From Paenibacillus silvae (lineage in GTDB: Bacteria > Bacillota > Bacilli > Paenibacillales > Paenibacillaceae): 64,000 nucleotides of DNA. Positions within the stretch are counted from its first letter, which is position 1. Every line of letters starts with the position of its first letter. The position numbers were made by a program, and so were the translations under genes. Under the pieces are notes generated by a model. The model had not been told where the DNA came from. It did no database searches and saw nothing but the letters and a program-made list of their open reading frames with translations. The stretch spans positions 682,001-746,000 of the forward strand of contig NZ_BMFU01000003.1 of NCBI RefSeq assembly GCF_014639235.1, written 5' to 3'. Positions 42,319 to 49,999 of this stretch are shown here, piece after piece.

Positions 42319-44256
42319 ATGATCAGCAAAAGGAATATCGACCATAACCGCATACCTTCAGACAACGAGCTGACTGAACGCCCATGCGGCGATAATAATA
42401 AACGCTCCACCCCTGATGCCAAATCTGCTCTAATGCTAGATAGTGGCACTACTGAATATGCAAGCAATATCAGCTCTATCAGCACTTCAAACTCTTCTAA
42501 AACTGTCCGCACTAACACTCCTAAGACCACACCTTTGTCAACTAAAGATACGAAGACAATAGCTTTCACAGAACAGGGCAAGTCTGCCTCTTCGAGCTTG
42601 GACTTAAATAAAGAGCTTGAGCATTTTCTGAAGCATGGCTTGCTTGAGCTGCATCAAGCGAAGCATATTAACACACACCGGCCATTTCAGTGGCATAAAG
42701 CTGCACTCACACATCACACTTTTATATATATGCACCGCTTCACTGGCACCTTGAATGTTAACGGCGAGCCGTCCCGAATCATGCGTAAATCGGCCTGTCT
42801 GTTCACACCTGGGACATGCCTTGAACTTGTAGCTGATGCCGATCACGAGGCTGAGCTGTACATTATTGAATATGATCTGTTCCGGGCAATTGAGAAGACA
42901 GAAGCCAGACGTGTCTATGAACGTGAGCTGCATTCTCCTGTTACCGGACTGATTCAAGGACCTTTTTACGGCATTCAGCGTATTACAGCACAGATAACTG
43001 AACTCGCACAATCCGATCATGAAGCCGCATCTCGTGATATCAAAGCACAACTGCTGCTAACCGACCTGCTCTATATGCTCTGGCCTGAAGATAACAAGTC
43101 CGCTGCCGCTGAAGAGAATCGAAACAATCCCGAGGCGTGGCTAAAAACAACCCTTCAATACATGCAGCAGCATTACATGCATGAGATCAAGCTGGATACA
43201 CTTGCTGAACTGGCCGGAATGCATCCGTCCTACTATTCGCAGCTGTTCAAAAGCCGAATGCAGAAAAATCCGATCGAGTACATCACACATCTGCGAATGA
43301 ACCGGGCCAAAGAGATGCTGCTCACCTCCGATCTTCTCATTCGCGATATCGCGCGCGAGGTCGGTTACCGGGACGAGTTTTATTTCAGCAGACGCTTCCG
43401 CAACTATGCCGGATATGCGCCGACTGCATATACCAAACAGGTTCATCGCAACATTGTGTCCCTCTCCTACCCGTATACGGACCACTTGATGACCCTTGGC
43501 ATTACGCCATGTGCAGCTCAGATTCAAGGCCATTTGCCGCACATGCCTTCTTCGCTCAAACTGCCTTTTCATGCCTATGAGCCTTGGGAGCAGGGGCGTC
43601 AGGCTTTTCTGGATGTGCATCCCGAATTGATTCTGACCAAGGATAATGCCGCAGCCAAAGCGATGGAGCATATTGGCGATGTCGCTCCCATCATTACGAT
43701 TCCATGGAACGAAACGGACGTCTTCGGCCATCTGGAACGCATTGCTGCCATTGTGGATCGTACGCGAGCGGCTAGAGACTGGCTGGACGGGCATGAGCGC
43801 AAAGCCGATCGTACACGCAAAAAAATCAAGGAGCTTGCAGGCAGCCTTACGGTTGCTGTAGGCACATTGACCGCCAAAGGTCCACGGATGTACAGTCATC
43901 GCAACTTCGGTCATGTGTTCTATCGTACGCTGCAGCTCGCTGCTCCCTCGCGTATCCAGGCTGAACTGCACGGAAAAGCTCCTGGAGTCGGCTATAACTG
44001 GATGCCGTTTACACCCGGGGAGTGGCATGGTCTCGAAGCCGATGTGCTGGTGCTTGCGATAGACAACATGCATAATCGAGCAGCATTGCTGCAAAAATTA
44101 AAGAATGATCCGTTATGGAGCAGCCATCCTGCCGTACGCAACGGGCGGGTGCATCTTGTCGATTGGAGCGCCTGGGTTGTCTACGCGCCATATTCCATTA
44201 ACATCCAGCTCGAGGAAGCGCTCTCGATGTTGACGAGCAGGCCTGTACTTTTGTAA
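42319..44256 (+). CDS. AraC regulator fused to siderophore-binding domain (Btr-like)
   Basis: 645 aa, AAGGAAGG upstream. A Ser/Thr-rich 95-residue N-terminal extension and a cupin-like sensor lead to an AraC-type double helix-turn-helix at ~275-375 (L-D-T-L-A-E-L-A-G-M-H-P-S-Y-Y-S-Q and I-R-D-I-A-R-E-V-G-Y-R). A periplasmic-binding-protein type III domain (~385-645) follows, with L-M-T-L-G-I-T-P, Y-N-W-M-P-F-T-P-G and V-H-L-V-D-W-S. This is the layout of Bacillus Btr, which binds an iron-siderophore in the cytoplasm and activates its uptake genes. It lies just before the Fur-box-controlled permeases and lipoprotein. Confidence 0.93.
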   Translation: MISKRNIDHNRIPSDNELTERPCGDNNKRSTPDAKSALMLDSGTTEYASNISSISTSNSSKTVRTNTPKTTPLSTKDTKTIAFTEQGKSASSSLDLNKELEHFLKHGLLELHQAKHINTHRPFQWHKAALTHHTFIYMHRFTGTLNVNGEPSRIMRKSACLFTPGTCLELVADADHEAELYIIEYDLFRAIEKTEARRVYERELHSPVTGLIQGPFYGIQRITAQITELAQSDHEAASRDIKAQLLLTDLLYMLWPEDNKSAAAEENRNNPEAWLKTTLQYMQQHYMHEIKLDTLAELAGMHPSYYSQLFKSRMQKNPIEYITHLRMNRAKEMLLTSDLLIRDIAREVGYRDEFYFSRRFRNYAGYAPTAYTKQVHRNIVSLSYPYTDHLMTLGITPCAAQIQGHLPHMPSSLKLPFHAYEPWEQGRQAFLDVHPELILTKDNAAAKAMEHIGDVAPIITIPWNETDVFGHLERIAAIVDRTRAARDWLDGHERKADRTRKKIKELAGSLTVAVGTLTAKGPRMYSHRNFGHVFYRTLQLAAPSRIQAELHGKAPGVGYNWMPFTPGEWHGLEADVLVLAIDNMHNRAALLQKLKNDPLWSSHPAVRNGRVHLVDWSAWVVYAPYSINIQLEEALSMLTSRPVLL

Positions 44257-44276
44257 TCTAAAAAATGTCCATTTCC

Positions 44277-44319
44277 CAAATCTTAATTTATGCCATGTAC
44301 GGGCCTGGATTAAGATTTT
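44277..44319 (+). terminator. Intrinsic terminator after Btr-like gene
   Basis: AAATCTTAAT and ATTAAGATTT form a 10-bp stem. It separates the regulator from the Fur-controlled transporter operon. Confidence 0.65.
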
Positions 44320-44332
44320 ATAATATTCACTA

Positions 44333-44351
44333 ATTGATAATGATAATCAAT
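44333..44351. promoter_or_regulatory. Fur box
   Basis: ATTGATAATGATAATCAAT matches the first 15 bases of the GATAATGATAATCATTATC consensus with almost no mismatch. It lies 32 bp before the first permease codon, so the operon should be derepressed by iron starvation. Confidence 0.85.
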
Positions 44352-44382
44352 AACAACGAAAGATGTTATTTTTTATAAAGGA

Positions 44383-45429
44383 GTGACCCGTATCCAACAT
44401 CCGGGACTGCCCCAGCGTCCAACTGCTGTTAAACGATCGGCATTCACCATTGGCCTGATGTTTTTGTCCGCTGCCGCCGTGCTGCTGATCAGTATGTTTG
44501 TTGCTATCTCGTTGGGAGCCAAAGGGTTAACGCTTGAAACGGTATGGACCGCCGTATTCAACTACAACCCTTCCATGACATCTCATCAGATCATTCATGA
44601 GCTTCGACTGCCGCGTGTCCTGGCTGCCGCTGTAATCGGAGCAGCCTTTGCTGTCGCGGGAGCGCTAATGCAGGGGATCACTCGCAATCCTCTTGCCGAT
44701 ACTGGCATACTCGGGATTAATGCAGGAGCAACCTTTGTCGTAGCGCTAAGCTTTGCCTTCTGGCCGGGATTACCCTATGGCTGGATTATGCTGCTGTCCT
44801 TCATTGGGGCTGTGCTTGGCACCCTGCTCATCTTCCTGCTCGGCATGGCTGCACCCGGAGGGCTCAGCTCCATCAGGCTGACCGTTGCCGGAGCCGTTAT
44901 TGCCGCTATGCTCGGCTCATTAAGCACAGGCGTTGCCATTTATTTTGACCTGAGCCAGGATCTGGCCTTCTGGTACGCAGGGGGGTTTGGAGGTATCGAA
45001 TGGCGCCATCTGAGGCTCATTCTTCCCGTGCTGCTGGTTACACTGCTACTCACCATGCCTCTCGCAAGGCGTGTGTCGCTGATGTCACTTGGTGAAGAGG
45101 TTGCTCTGAATCTGGGACTTAATCTGCGCTGGACCCGCTTGCTTGCCCTCGCTGCTGTCGTTGTGCTCGCAGGAGTATCTGTATCAGCAGTAGGCTCCAT
45201 TGGCTTTGTAGGTCTGGTTATTCCACACATGTCCCGCAAACTGGTGGGTGTAGATTACCGGCTGATTATACCGATGTCCTCCCTTCTGGGCGCAATCCTG
45301 CTGGTGCTGGCTGATCTCGGGGCACGTATTGTGAATCCGCCTCAAGAGCTGGCAGTAGGGATCATGGTTGCTTTTGTCGGCGTACCGTTCTTCCTCTATT
45401 TGGCCCGGAAAGAAAGGAGGGCTTTGTAG
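44383..45429 (+). CDS. Iron-siderophore ABC permease (FecCD family)
   Basis: 348 aa if started at GTG 44383, but that codon overlaps the last base of the AAAGGAG ribosome site. An ATC three codons later (44392) stands at the expected 8-base spacing and may be the real start. There are nine or ten membrane spans with the FecCD hallmarks L-R-L-P-R-V-L-A-A, G-A-L-M-Q-G-I-T-R-N-P-L-A-D, and the cytoplasmic loop G-L-V-I-P-H-M-S-R-K-L-V-G that contacts the ATPase. First gene of the Fur-controlled operon. No ATPase gene is present, so a shared FhuC/FecE-type ATPase must come from elsewhere. Confidence 0.93.
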   Translation: MTRIQHPGLPQRPTAVKRSAFTIGLMFLSAAAVLLISMFVAISLGAKGLTLETVWTAVFNYNPSMTSHQIIHELRLPRVLAAAVIGAAFAVAGALMQGITRNPLADTGILGINAGATFVVALSFAFWPGLPYGWIMLLSFIGAVLGTLLIFLLGMAAPGGLSSIRLTVAGAVIAAMLGSLSTGVAIYFDLSQDLAFWYAGGFGGIEWRHLRLILPVLLVTLLLTMPLARRVSLMSLGEEVALNLGLNLRWTRLLALAAVVVLAGVSVSAVGSIGFVGLVIPHMSRKLVGVDYRLIIPMSSLLGAILLVLADLGARIVNPPQELAVGIMVAFVGVPFFLYLARKERRAL

Positions 45430-46496
45430 TGGTAAAACGAAAATTTGCATCCGCAGCGAGCATTTTCGGCAGGATCAATCAAGCCTTCGATCAAGTCTCC
45501 CGGGGCAAAAGAGCAGTGATCATCAGTGCTGTGCTGCTCTTTCTTGCAATACTGGTCATCACCATTAGCCTGAATACAGGTACCGTGCGAATGTCACCCG
45601 TAGCTGTTCTGCAGACTTTTCTGGGACAGGGAAGTGAACAGGATCAGATCATTCTCTTTGATTACCGCCTGCCGCGAATACTCGTGACGGTGCTTGCGGG
45701 GGCTGGATTGGGCATCGCAGGTGCTGCTCTGCAAGGTATTACACGCAACGCCCTTGCTGATCCGGGTATTCTGGGTTTGCATGCTGGAGCTGCATTCGGG
45801 CTTATCGTGTTTGTCAGCCTTTCGTTCAGCATGGATACCTCTGTGGCTCTGTTGATTCCGATCTTTGCTTTTGCCGGAAGTGTCGCTGCCGCCCTGATCA
45901 TCATGCTGCTGTCCTACGACAGACATAGCGGAGTGTCTCCGATCAAGCTTATTCTGGTCGGTATTGCTGTGGCCGCCGGATTCCATGCGCTCACCTTGTA
46001 TCTGTCGCTGCGTCTGGATGAGGACACGTATTCCTTTGCAGCACGCTGGCTTGCAGGCAGTGTGTGGGGCCGCGACTGGATTCATGTCCTGGCTTTGCTT
46101 CCCTGGGTAGTGCTATGTATCGCCTATATCTGGAGTCGCTCCAAAACGCTGGACGCTTTCCATCTGGGTGATGCGGCTGCAACCAGCATTGGAACACCTG
46201 TCCGCTCAAGGCGTATTCTGCTGCTTCTCTGTGCTGTAGCCTTGTCCGCAGTGAGTGTATCCATGGCTGGAGGGATCGGTTTTATCGGGCTTGCTGCCCC
46301 TCATCTGGCCCGCAGACTGGTCGGGCCGATACATCGGCATTTGATTCCCGCTGCCGGACTGATCGGGATGGTTATTCTGGTGACTGCAGATACGGTTGGC
46401 CGAACAATCTTTGCACCAAATGTCATTCCGGCAGGTGTTGTTGTAGCCGCGATCGGTGCACCCTATTTTTTATACCTGCTGGTACGAACCAAATGA
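45429..46496 (+). CDS. Iron-siderophore ABC permease (FecCD family)
   Basis: 355 aa, GTG start eight bases after AAAGGAGG; overlaps the previous stop codon by one base. It has the same hallmarks as its partner: Y-R-L-P-R-I-L-V-T, G-A-A-L-Q-G-I-T-R-N-A-L-A-D-P-G, and G-L-A-A-P-H-L-A-R-R-L-V-G. It forms a heterodimeric channel with the preceding protein. Confidence 0.95.
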   Translation: MVKRKFASAASIFGRINQAFDQVSRGKRAVIISAVLLFLAILVITISLNTGTVRMSPVAVLQTFLGQGSEQDQIILFDYRLPRILVTVLAGAGLGIAGAALQGITRNALADPGILGLHAGAAFGLIVFVSLSFSMDTSVALLIPIFAFAGSVAAALIIMLLSYDRHSGVSPIKLILVGIAVAAGFHALTLYLSLRLDEDTYSFAARWLAGSVWGRDWIHVLALLPWVVLCIAYIWSRSKTLDAFHLGDAAATSIGTPVRSRRILLLLCAVALSAVSVSMAGGIGFIGLAAPHLARRLVGPIHRHLIPAAGLIGMVILVTADTVGRTIFAPNVIPAGVVVAAIGAPYFLYLLVRTK

Positions 46497-46587
46497 TAGA
46501 TGAAGATGAACCATTCGATACACTTTATTCAAATTCAATTACATTACACAAGATGAATCCAATAGAAGTTCAAGGAGAATGACAAAT

Positions 46588-47547
46588 ATGTTGAAGAAAA
46601 ATCTAATGCTTTTGCTAACCATCAGCCTGGTGCTTGTACTTGCAGCCTGCGGGGCAGCCAAAACGTCCACATCTGGCTCTGATGCAGCAAACCAAAACAC
46701 AAATACGAGCAGCTCGGCTGACAATGCCGACAAGACTACGGCTTCAGGTGAACCGCGAATTGCATCCATGTCGATTCACCTGACCAATGATTTGCTTTCC
46801 CTGGGCATCACCCCGGTCGGCTCCGTTATTGGCGGCGAAGCAAAGGGGTTCCTGTCCCATGTCGCTGACCTCCTGAAAGATACAACGCCGCTCGGACCTG
46901 TAAAAGACCCGGACATGGAGGCACTGCTTGCCCTTAAACCTGATGTGATCTATCTGGATGAGGAATTTTCCGGTGACGATATCGCCAAATTCGAGAAAAT
47001 TGCACCTGTGCATGTATTCAACCTCGACAATGGCACTTGGCGTGATCATCTGAAGGAGATTGGCAAGCTGGTGAACCGCGAGCAGCAGGCCGAGAAGTAC
47101 ATTCAGGATTATGAAGCGGAAACGAAGGAAGTGAAATCTCTGATTCATAATCAGATCGGGGATGGTACCGTGATGGCGATTCGTGTCACGGCCAAGGAGC
47201 TGCGTGTATTCAGCACACGCCGTCCGATGGGTCCTATTTTGTACGACGACCTCGGGTTGACTCCAGCCAAAGGCATCAAAGAGATGGATACCGCCAAGCC
47301 GTATCAAGTCGTATCACGTGAAGTGCTGCCAGACTATGATGCTGATGCCATCTTTGTTGTGGTAAACTCGGATGATGAAGCACAAACGATGTTCAAGGAG
47401 CTGCAAAACAATCCGATCTGGCAAGGCCTGAAGGCTGTCAAAGCCGGGCATGTATATCCGATCGGGGCGCAGCCTTGGCTTGATTATTCCTCGATTGGCA
47501 ACAAGATGGCAATGGACGAAGCGAAAGAAATGTTTTCTAAAAAGTAA
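46588..47547 (+). CDS. Iron-siderophore-binding lipoprotein
   Basis: 319 aa from the ATG at 46588 (GGAG ten bases upstream; an ATG nine bases earlier sits too close). Lipoprotein signal M-L-K-K-N-L-M-L-L-L ending in the lipobox L-A-A-C, then a Ser/Thr/Asn linker. The type III binding-protein fold follows, with I-A-S-M-S-I-H-L-T-N-D, L-A-L-K-P-D-V-I-Y-L-D and Q-N-N-P-I-W-Q-G-L-K-A-V-K. It delivers the ferric siderophore to the two permeases. Confidence 0.95.
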   Translation: MLKKNLMLLLTISLVLVLAACGAAKTSTSGSDAANQNTNTSSSADNADKTTASGEPRIASMSIHLTNDLLSLGITPVGSVIGGEAKGFLSHVADLLKDTTPLGPVKDPDMEALLALKPDVIYLDEEFSGDDIAKFEKIAPVHVFNLDNGTWRDHLKEIGKLVNREQQAEKYIQDYEAETKEVKSLIHNQIGDGTVMAIRVTAKELRVFSTRRPMGPILYDDLGLTPAKGIKEMDTAKPYQVVSREVLPDYDADAIFVVVNSDDEAQTMFKELQNNPIWQGLKAVKAGHVYPIGAQPWLDYSSIGNKMAMDEAKEMFSKK

Positions 47548-47576
47548 ATCAAGCTTTGCCTGACACCGCAAACAAC

Positions 47577-47727
47577 AAAAAAACCTCGCTTTGGCAAGGA
47601 AACCGCGTTAACAAGACAGTGAGCATGATGCTCATGCTCCTGTTCAATAGGCATAGGGATGCAACACTAACGAGTGTTACAGCTCTCTATGTCCTGCGTT
47701 TCCCTTATCAGACTGAGGTTTTTTTAT
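47577..47727. repeat. Imperfect inverted-repeat element / long hairpin
   Basis: The ends AAAAAACCTC and GAGGTTTTTT pair, and the next ~20 bases (AAGGAAACCGC against GCGTTTCCCTT) continue the match. Smaller hairpins sit inside (GAGCATGATGCTC; ACACT-AACG-AGTGT). It lies between the convergent lipoprotein and macrodomain genes, so it may serve as a bidirectional terminator or be a remnant mobile element. Confidence 0.6.
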
Positions 47728-47742
47728 TTTTTATCCTAATCA

Positions 47743-48165
47743 TTACACCGCACATACAACGATCTCAATATCCATATCTGCAAACGTATTCTGAATAATG
47801 ATGCTAACCTTCTCCCACTTCAAGCGGTCCAGCCCGCAGCCGATACGGGGCATAGCCAGCCGGGTAATCCCCTGCTCTTCACAGACTGTCCGCATGGACT
47901 CCACTGCCTGGGTTAATGACAAATACGTCGGTTTGTTGGAGAATTTAGCTTTGGTAACCAGATTCAGCGTCCGTCCAACCGGATAACATCTGCCGATCTC
48001 CAGCGGCTCCTGCCCGGCCTGCTCCTGAAGGGATTGCAGATCAAACTTCTCCCGAAACTGCACAGCGATTCCTTTGCCCATCCGTGCGTCAGCCGATATG
48101 CAGTGTGCCAGGGAATAGTCCTCCTCCAGTTCAAACAAATCCTGCTGCCGTTCATCAAACTGCAT
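47743..48165 (-). CDS. Macrodomain protein (TARG1/DarG-type ADP-ribosyl-acceptor hydrolase)
   Basis: 140 aa, AAGGA site ten bases upstream. The opening H-C-I-S-A-D-A-R-M-G-K-G-I-A-V-Q-F is characteristic of the TARG1/ALC1-like macrodomain branch. The catalytic lysine candidate lies in F-S-N-K-P-T-Y and the aspartate in P-R-I-G-C-G-L-D-R-L-K-W. Members remove ADP-ribose from glutamate or, in DarG, from thymidine in DNA. There is no adjacent DarT-like toxin. It lies downstream of an ADP-ribose/NAD operon (PARG, NADAR, Nudix), separated from it by a MITE-like element. Confidence 0.92.
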   Translation of the reverse strand: MQFDERQQDLFELEEDYSLAHCISADARMGKGIAVQFREKFDLQSLQEQAGQEPLEIGRCYPVGRTLNLVTKAKFSNKPTYLSLTQAVESMRTVCEEQGITRLAMPRIGCGLDRLKWEKVSIIIQNTFADMDIEIVVCAV

Positions 48166-48347
48166 GTAATATCAATCCTTTCCTGCGATGTGGATTATAC
48201 TCCACCACTCCGTTTACTAGAACTTTTGGTCGTCCTGCAACCAAGCGAGCTACACTTCATGTATGACACTGTAATCATATACTTTTTGCTGCACATCCTT
48301 TAATGCATGTACTGTCTGACACATGGAAGTTCAAATTACCATTACTT

Positions 48348-48545
48348 TGCTATATAAGTTGAACTATTCATTTACACGGTAACGGAGGGGACAGAAAAAA
48401 CCTGAAAAAGCGGATCGGTCGCCTTTATCACCGGATTTTCCCCTTTGGAAAAGGGTATCGAAAAAATCTGGGGATAACAGCGATTGGAAGGTTATTCTAT
48501 CATCGGAGTGGTGTGTGTAAAAAATTTAGTTCAACTTATATAGCA
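48348..48545. mobile_element. MITE-like element with 19-bp perfect TIRs
   Basis: TGCTATATAAGTTGAACTA (48348-48366) is repeated as its exact reverse complement at 48527-48545, enclosing a 198-bp non-coding element. Interior words (CGATTGGAAGG, TTATTCTATCATCGGAGTGG, TGTGTGTAAA) recur at 14209-14275 and partly at 59597-59645. It carries no transposase, so it would depend on one supplied in trans. The right TIR contains the stop codon and last codons of the PARG gene. Confidence 0.85.
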
Positions 48546-49515
48546 TTCGGCGGAACGTCTCCAGCGTTCGTTGTCCTGCGCTCCGGTCAAATACGGCAAA
48601 GACGATACGATCAAAATAATCACTATATCGCTCCTCAACCAGTACATCGGCAAAATAAGCTGCCACCTGCGCAGGCTCGTTCCGAAACACACCACAGCCG
48701 AAAGCCCCCAGCACAATCGTTCGATGACCTTGGGCAGCCGCAACCTCCAGAATATATCGAATACGCTGCTTCATCACCGCCTGAATCTGCTCATCCGTTG
48801 CTTCGTTCCGCTCCTTGACCACACCTGCATTCACCGCTGGTGCGGTAATGAATGAACTGGTATAGTACTGATCGAGCAATCGATCATCGTCATCCCGAAT
48901 CACAGGCACATGTGGTGAATAGATCATATAATCGGAATAGAGACAAGAGCGCTGCTTGCGATTATACTCATACATCTCGTGCATCTGGGCAATACACGGA
49001 TACAGCCCGGTTGCACGTGCCAGGCTTTCCTCCTGAGCCTGACTTCCGCCGAGGAATCCGCCGCCCGGATTTTTGGCCGATGCAAAATTCAGACACACAA
49101 CATCCGTTCTTCCTTCCTCCAGCGTCAGACGGGCGGCTGCCGCCAGTGTCGTTTCTCCTGTTACTTCAATCCGTGCCATCTTTTCTTGAGAGAAAGACTT
49201 GGACTCCTGCTGGTTCCCTGATGAGTCAGCTTGCTCTCCTTTGTGCAGCTCTTCCTTCAAAAGAGATAGCCCCGAAGGGCGATAAAGCACGGAGCCCTGA
49301 ATGGCCTGCTGCATATCTTGCTTGATATGAACGGCACGGTCATATCCATTCACGTACGTACCTTCTTCCAGAATCTCCAACGTCTGATGGGCAATACGCG
49401 AGCGTCCGGAACGCGAGTTGACGCCTGTACGGTCTGCTGATGCATTAGATCTATTAGCTCCATTAGCCTTACTATTGTATTGGTTATGTTTATTGTTTTT
49501 TTCGTAATAACTCAT
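48526..49515 (-). CDS. Microbial-type poly(ADP-ribose) glycohydrolase (TIGR02452 family)
   Basis: 329 aa from the ATG at 49515 (GGAG nine bases upstream; an ATG at 49524 abuts that site). A polar ~45-residue N-terminus, then the PARG macrodomain with the signature N-P-G-G-G-F-L-G-G-S-Q-A-Q-E-E-S-L (GGG...QEE, the last Glu catalytic), and G-A-F-G-C-G-V-F-R-N. It should hydrolyse ADP-ribose chains or O-glycosidic ADP-ribose. The final codons and stop lie inside the TIR of the neighbouring MITE-like element, so the natural C-terminus may have been replaced. It follows NADAR by 1 bp. Confidence 0.93.
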   Translation of the reverse strand: MSYYEKNNKHNQYNSKANGANRSNASADRTGVNSRSGRSRIAHQTLEILEEGTYVNGYDRAVHIKQDMQQAIQGSVLYRPSGLSLLKEELHKGEQADSSGNQQESKSFSQEKMARIEVTGETTLAAAARLTLEEGRTDVVCLNFASAKNPGGGFLGGSQAQEESLARATGLYPCIAQMHEMYEYNRKQRSCLYSDYMIYSPHVPVIRDDDDRLLDQYYTSSFITAPAVNAGVVKERNEATDEQIQAVMKQRIRYILEVAAAQGHRTIVLGAFGCGVFRNEPAQVAAYFADVLVEERYSDYFDRIVFAVFDRSAGQRTLETFRRMLYKLN

Positions 49516-49516
49516 T

Positions 49517-49999
49517 TCAAGCATCTCCTATCTCTTCTCTCAGACGTGTCAGAATCTCTCCGAGCCAGTTCGTTCCTCGCCAAGTTGAGCGATTGCGAAT
49601 ACGCGGATTATCTTCGGCAAGTCCCACACCCCATATCCGGTCATCCGGGCTTGCTTCCACAAGTGTTGTACCACGAGTAGCCAGCAAAGCCGCCAGCAGC
49701 TCCTCGTTCTGTGTAAATTTTGCCTGATTGCCTTCATAAACAATGCGCTGGCATTCGGCTTCCCATACGGTCTGGTCAAAACCCTTGACCTGTCGGCCCA
49801 GCTTTTTTTGCACCGATGCCGAATTCGTGCTCATGATTTGCTCTGCGATCTTCAGATCGCCGAAGAGCAGCGCTTTCTGATGCATCATATATTGCTCCGC
49901 ACTGGTGTATTGAAGCCCGTTCACGATAAAATCGGCCGGGTGCCACTGGGAGAATGGAGATGCTGTGTGCCAGAAAAACGTAAACTTTTCCATCCTCAT
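49517..49999 (-). CDS. NADAR family N-glycosidase
   Basis: 160 aa, ATG at 49999 overlapping the Nudix stop (ATGA) behind GGGAGGTGAT. The core shows F-F-W-H-T-A-S-P-F-S-Q-W-H-P, Y-T-S-A-E-Q-Y-M-M-H-Q-K-A, N-E-E-L-L-A-A-L-L-A-T, and D-D-R-I-W-G-V-G-L ending W-R-G-T-N-W-L-G. This is the YbiA/NADAR pattern. Family members split N-glycosidic bonds, either in early riboflavin intermediates or in ADP-ribosylated guanine. Its position between a Nudix regulator and a PARG favours the ADP-ribose role. Confidence 0.95.
   Translation of the reverse strand: MRMEKFTFFWHTASPFSQWHPADFIVNGLQYTSAEQYMMHQKALLFGDLKIAEQIMSTNSASVQKKLGRQVKGFDQTVWEAECQRIVYEGNQAKFTQNEELLAALLATRGTTLVEASPDDRIWGVGLAEDNPRIRNRSTWRGTNWLGEILTRLREEIGDA

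Noticed and set aside
43141..44094. 317-codon minus-strand open frame
   Set aside because: Antisense shadow of the Btr-like regulator gene.
47743..48165. DarTG toxin-antitoxin module
   Set aside because: The macrodomain resembles DarG/TARG1, but no DarT-like ADP-ribosyltransferase is encoded nearby.
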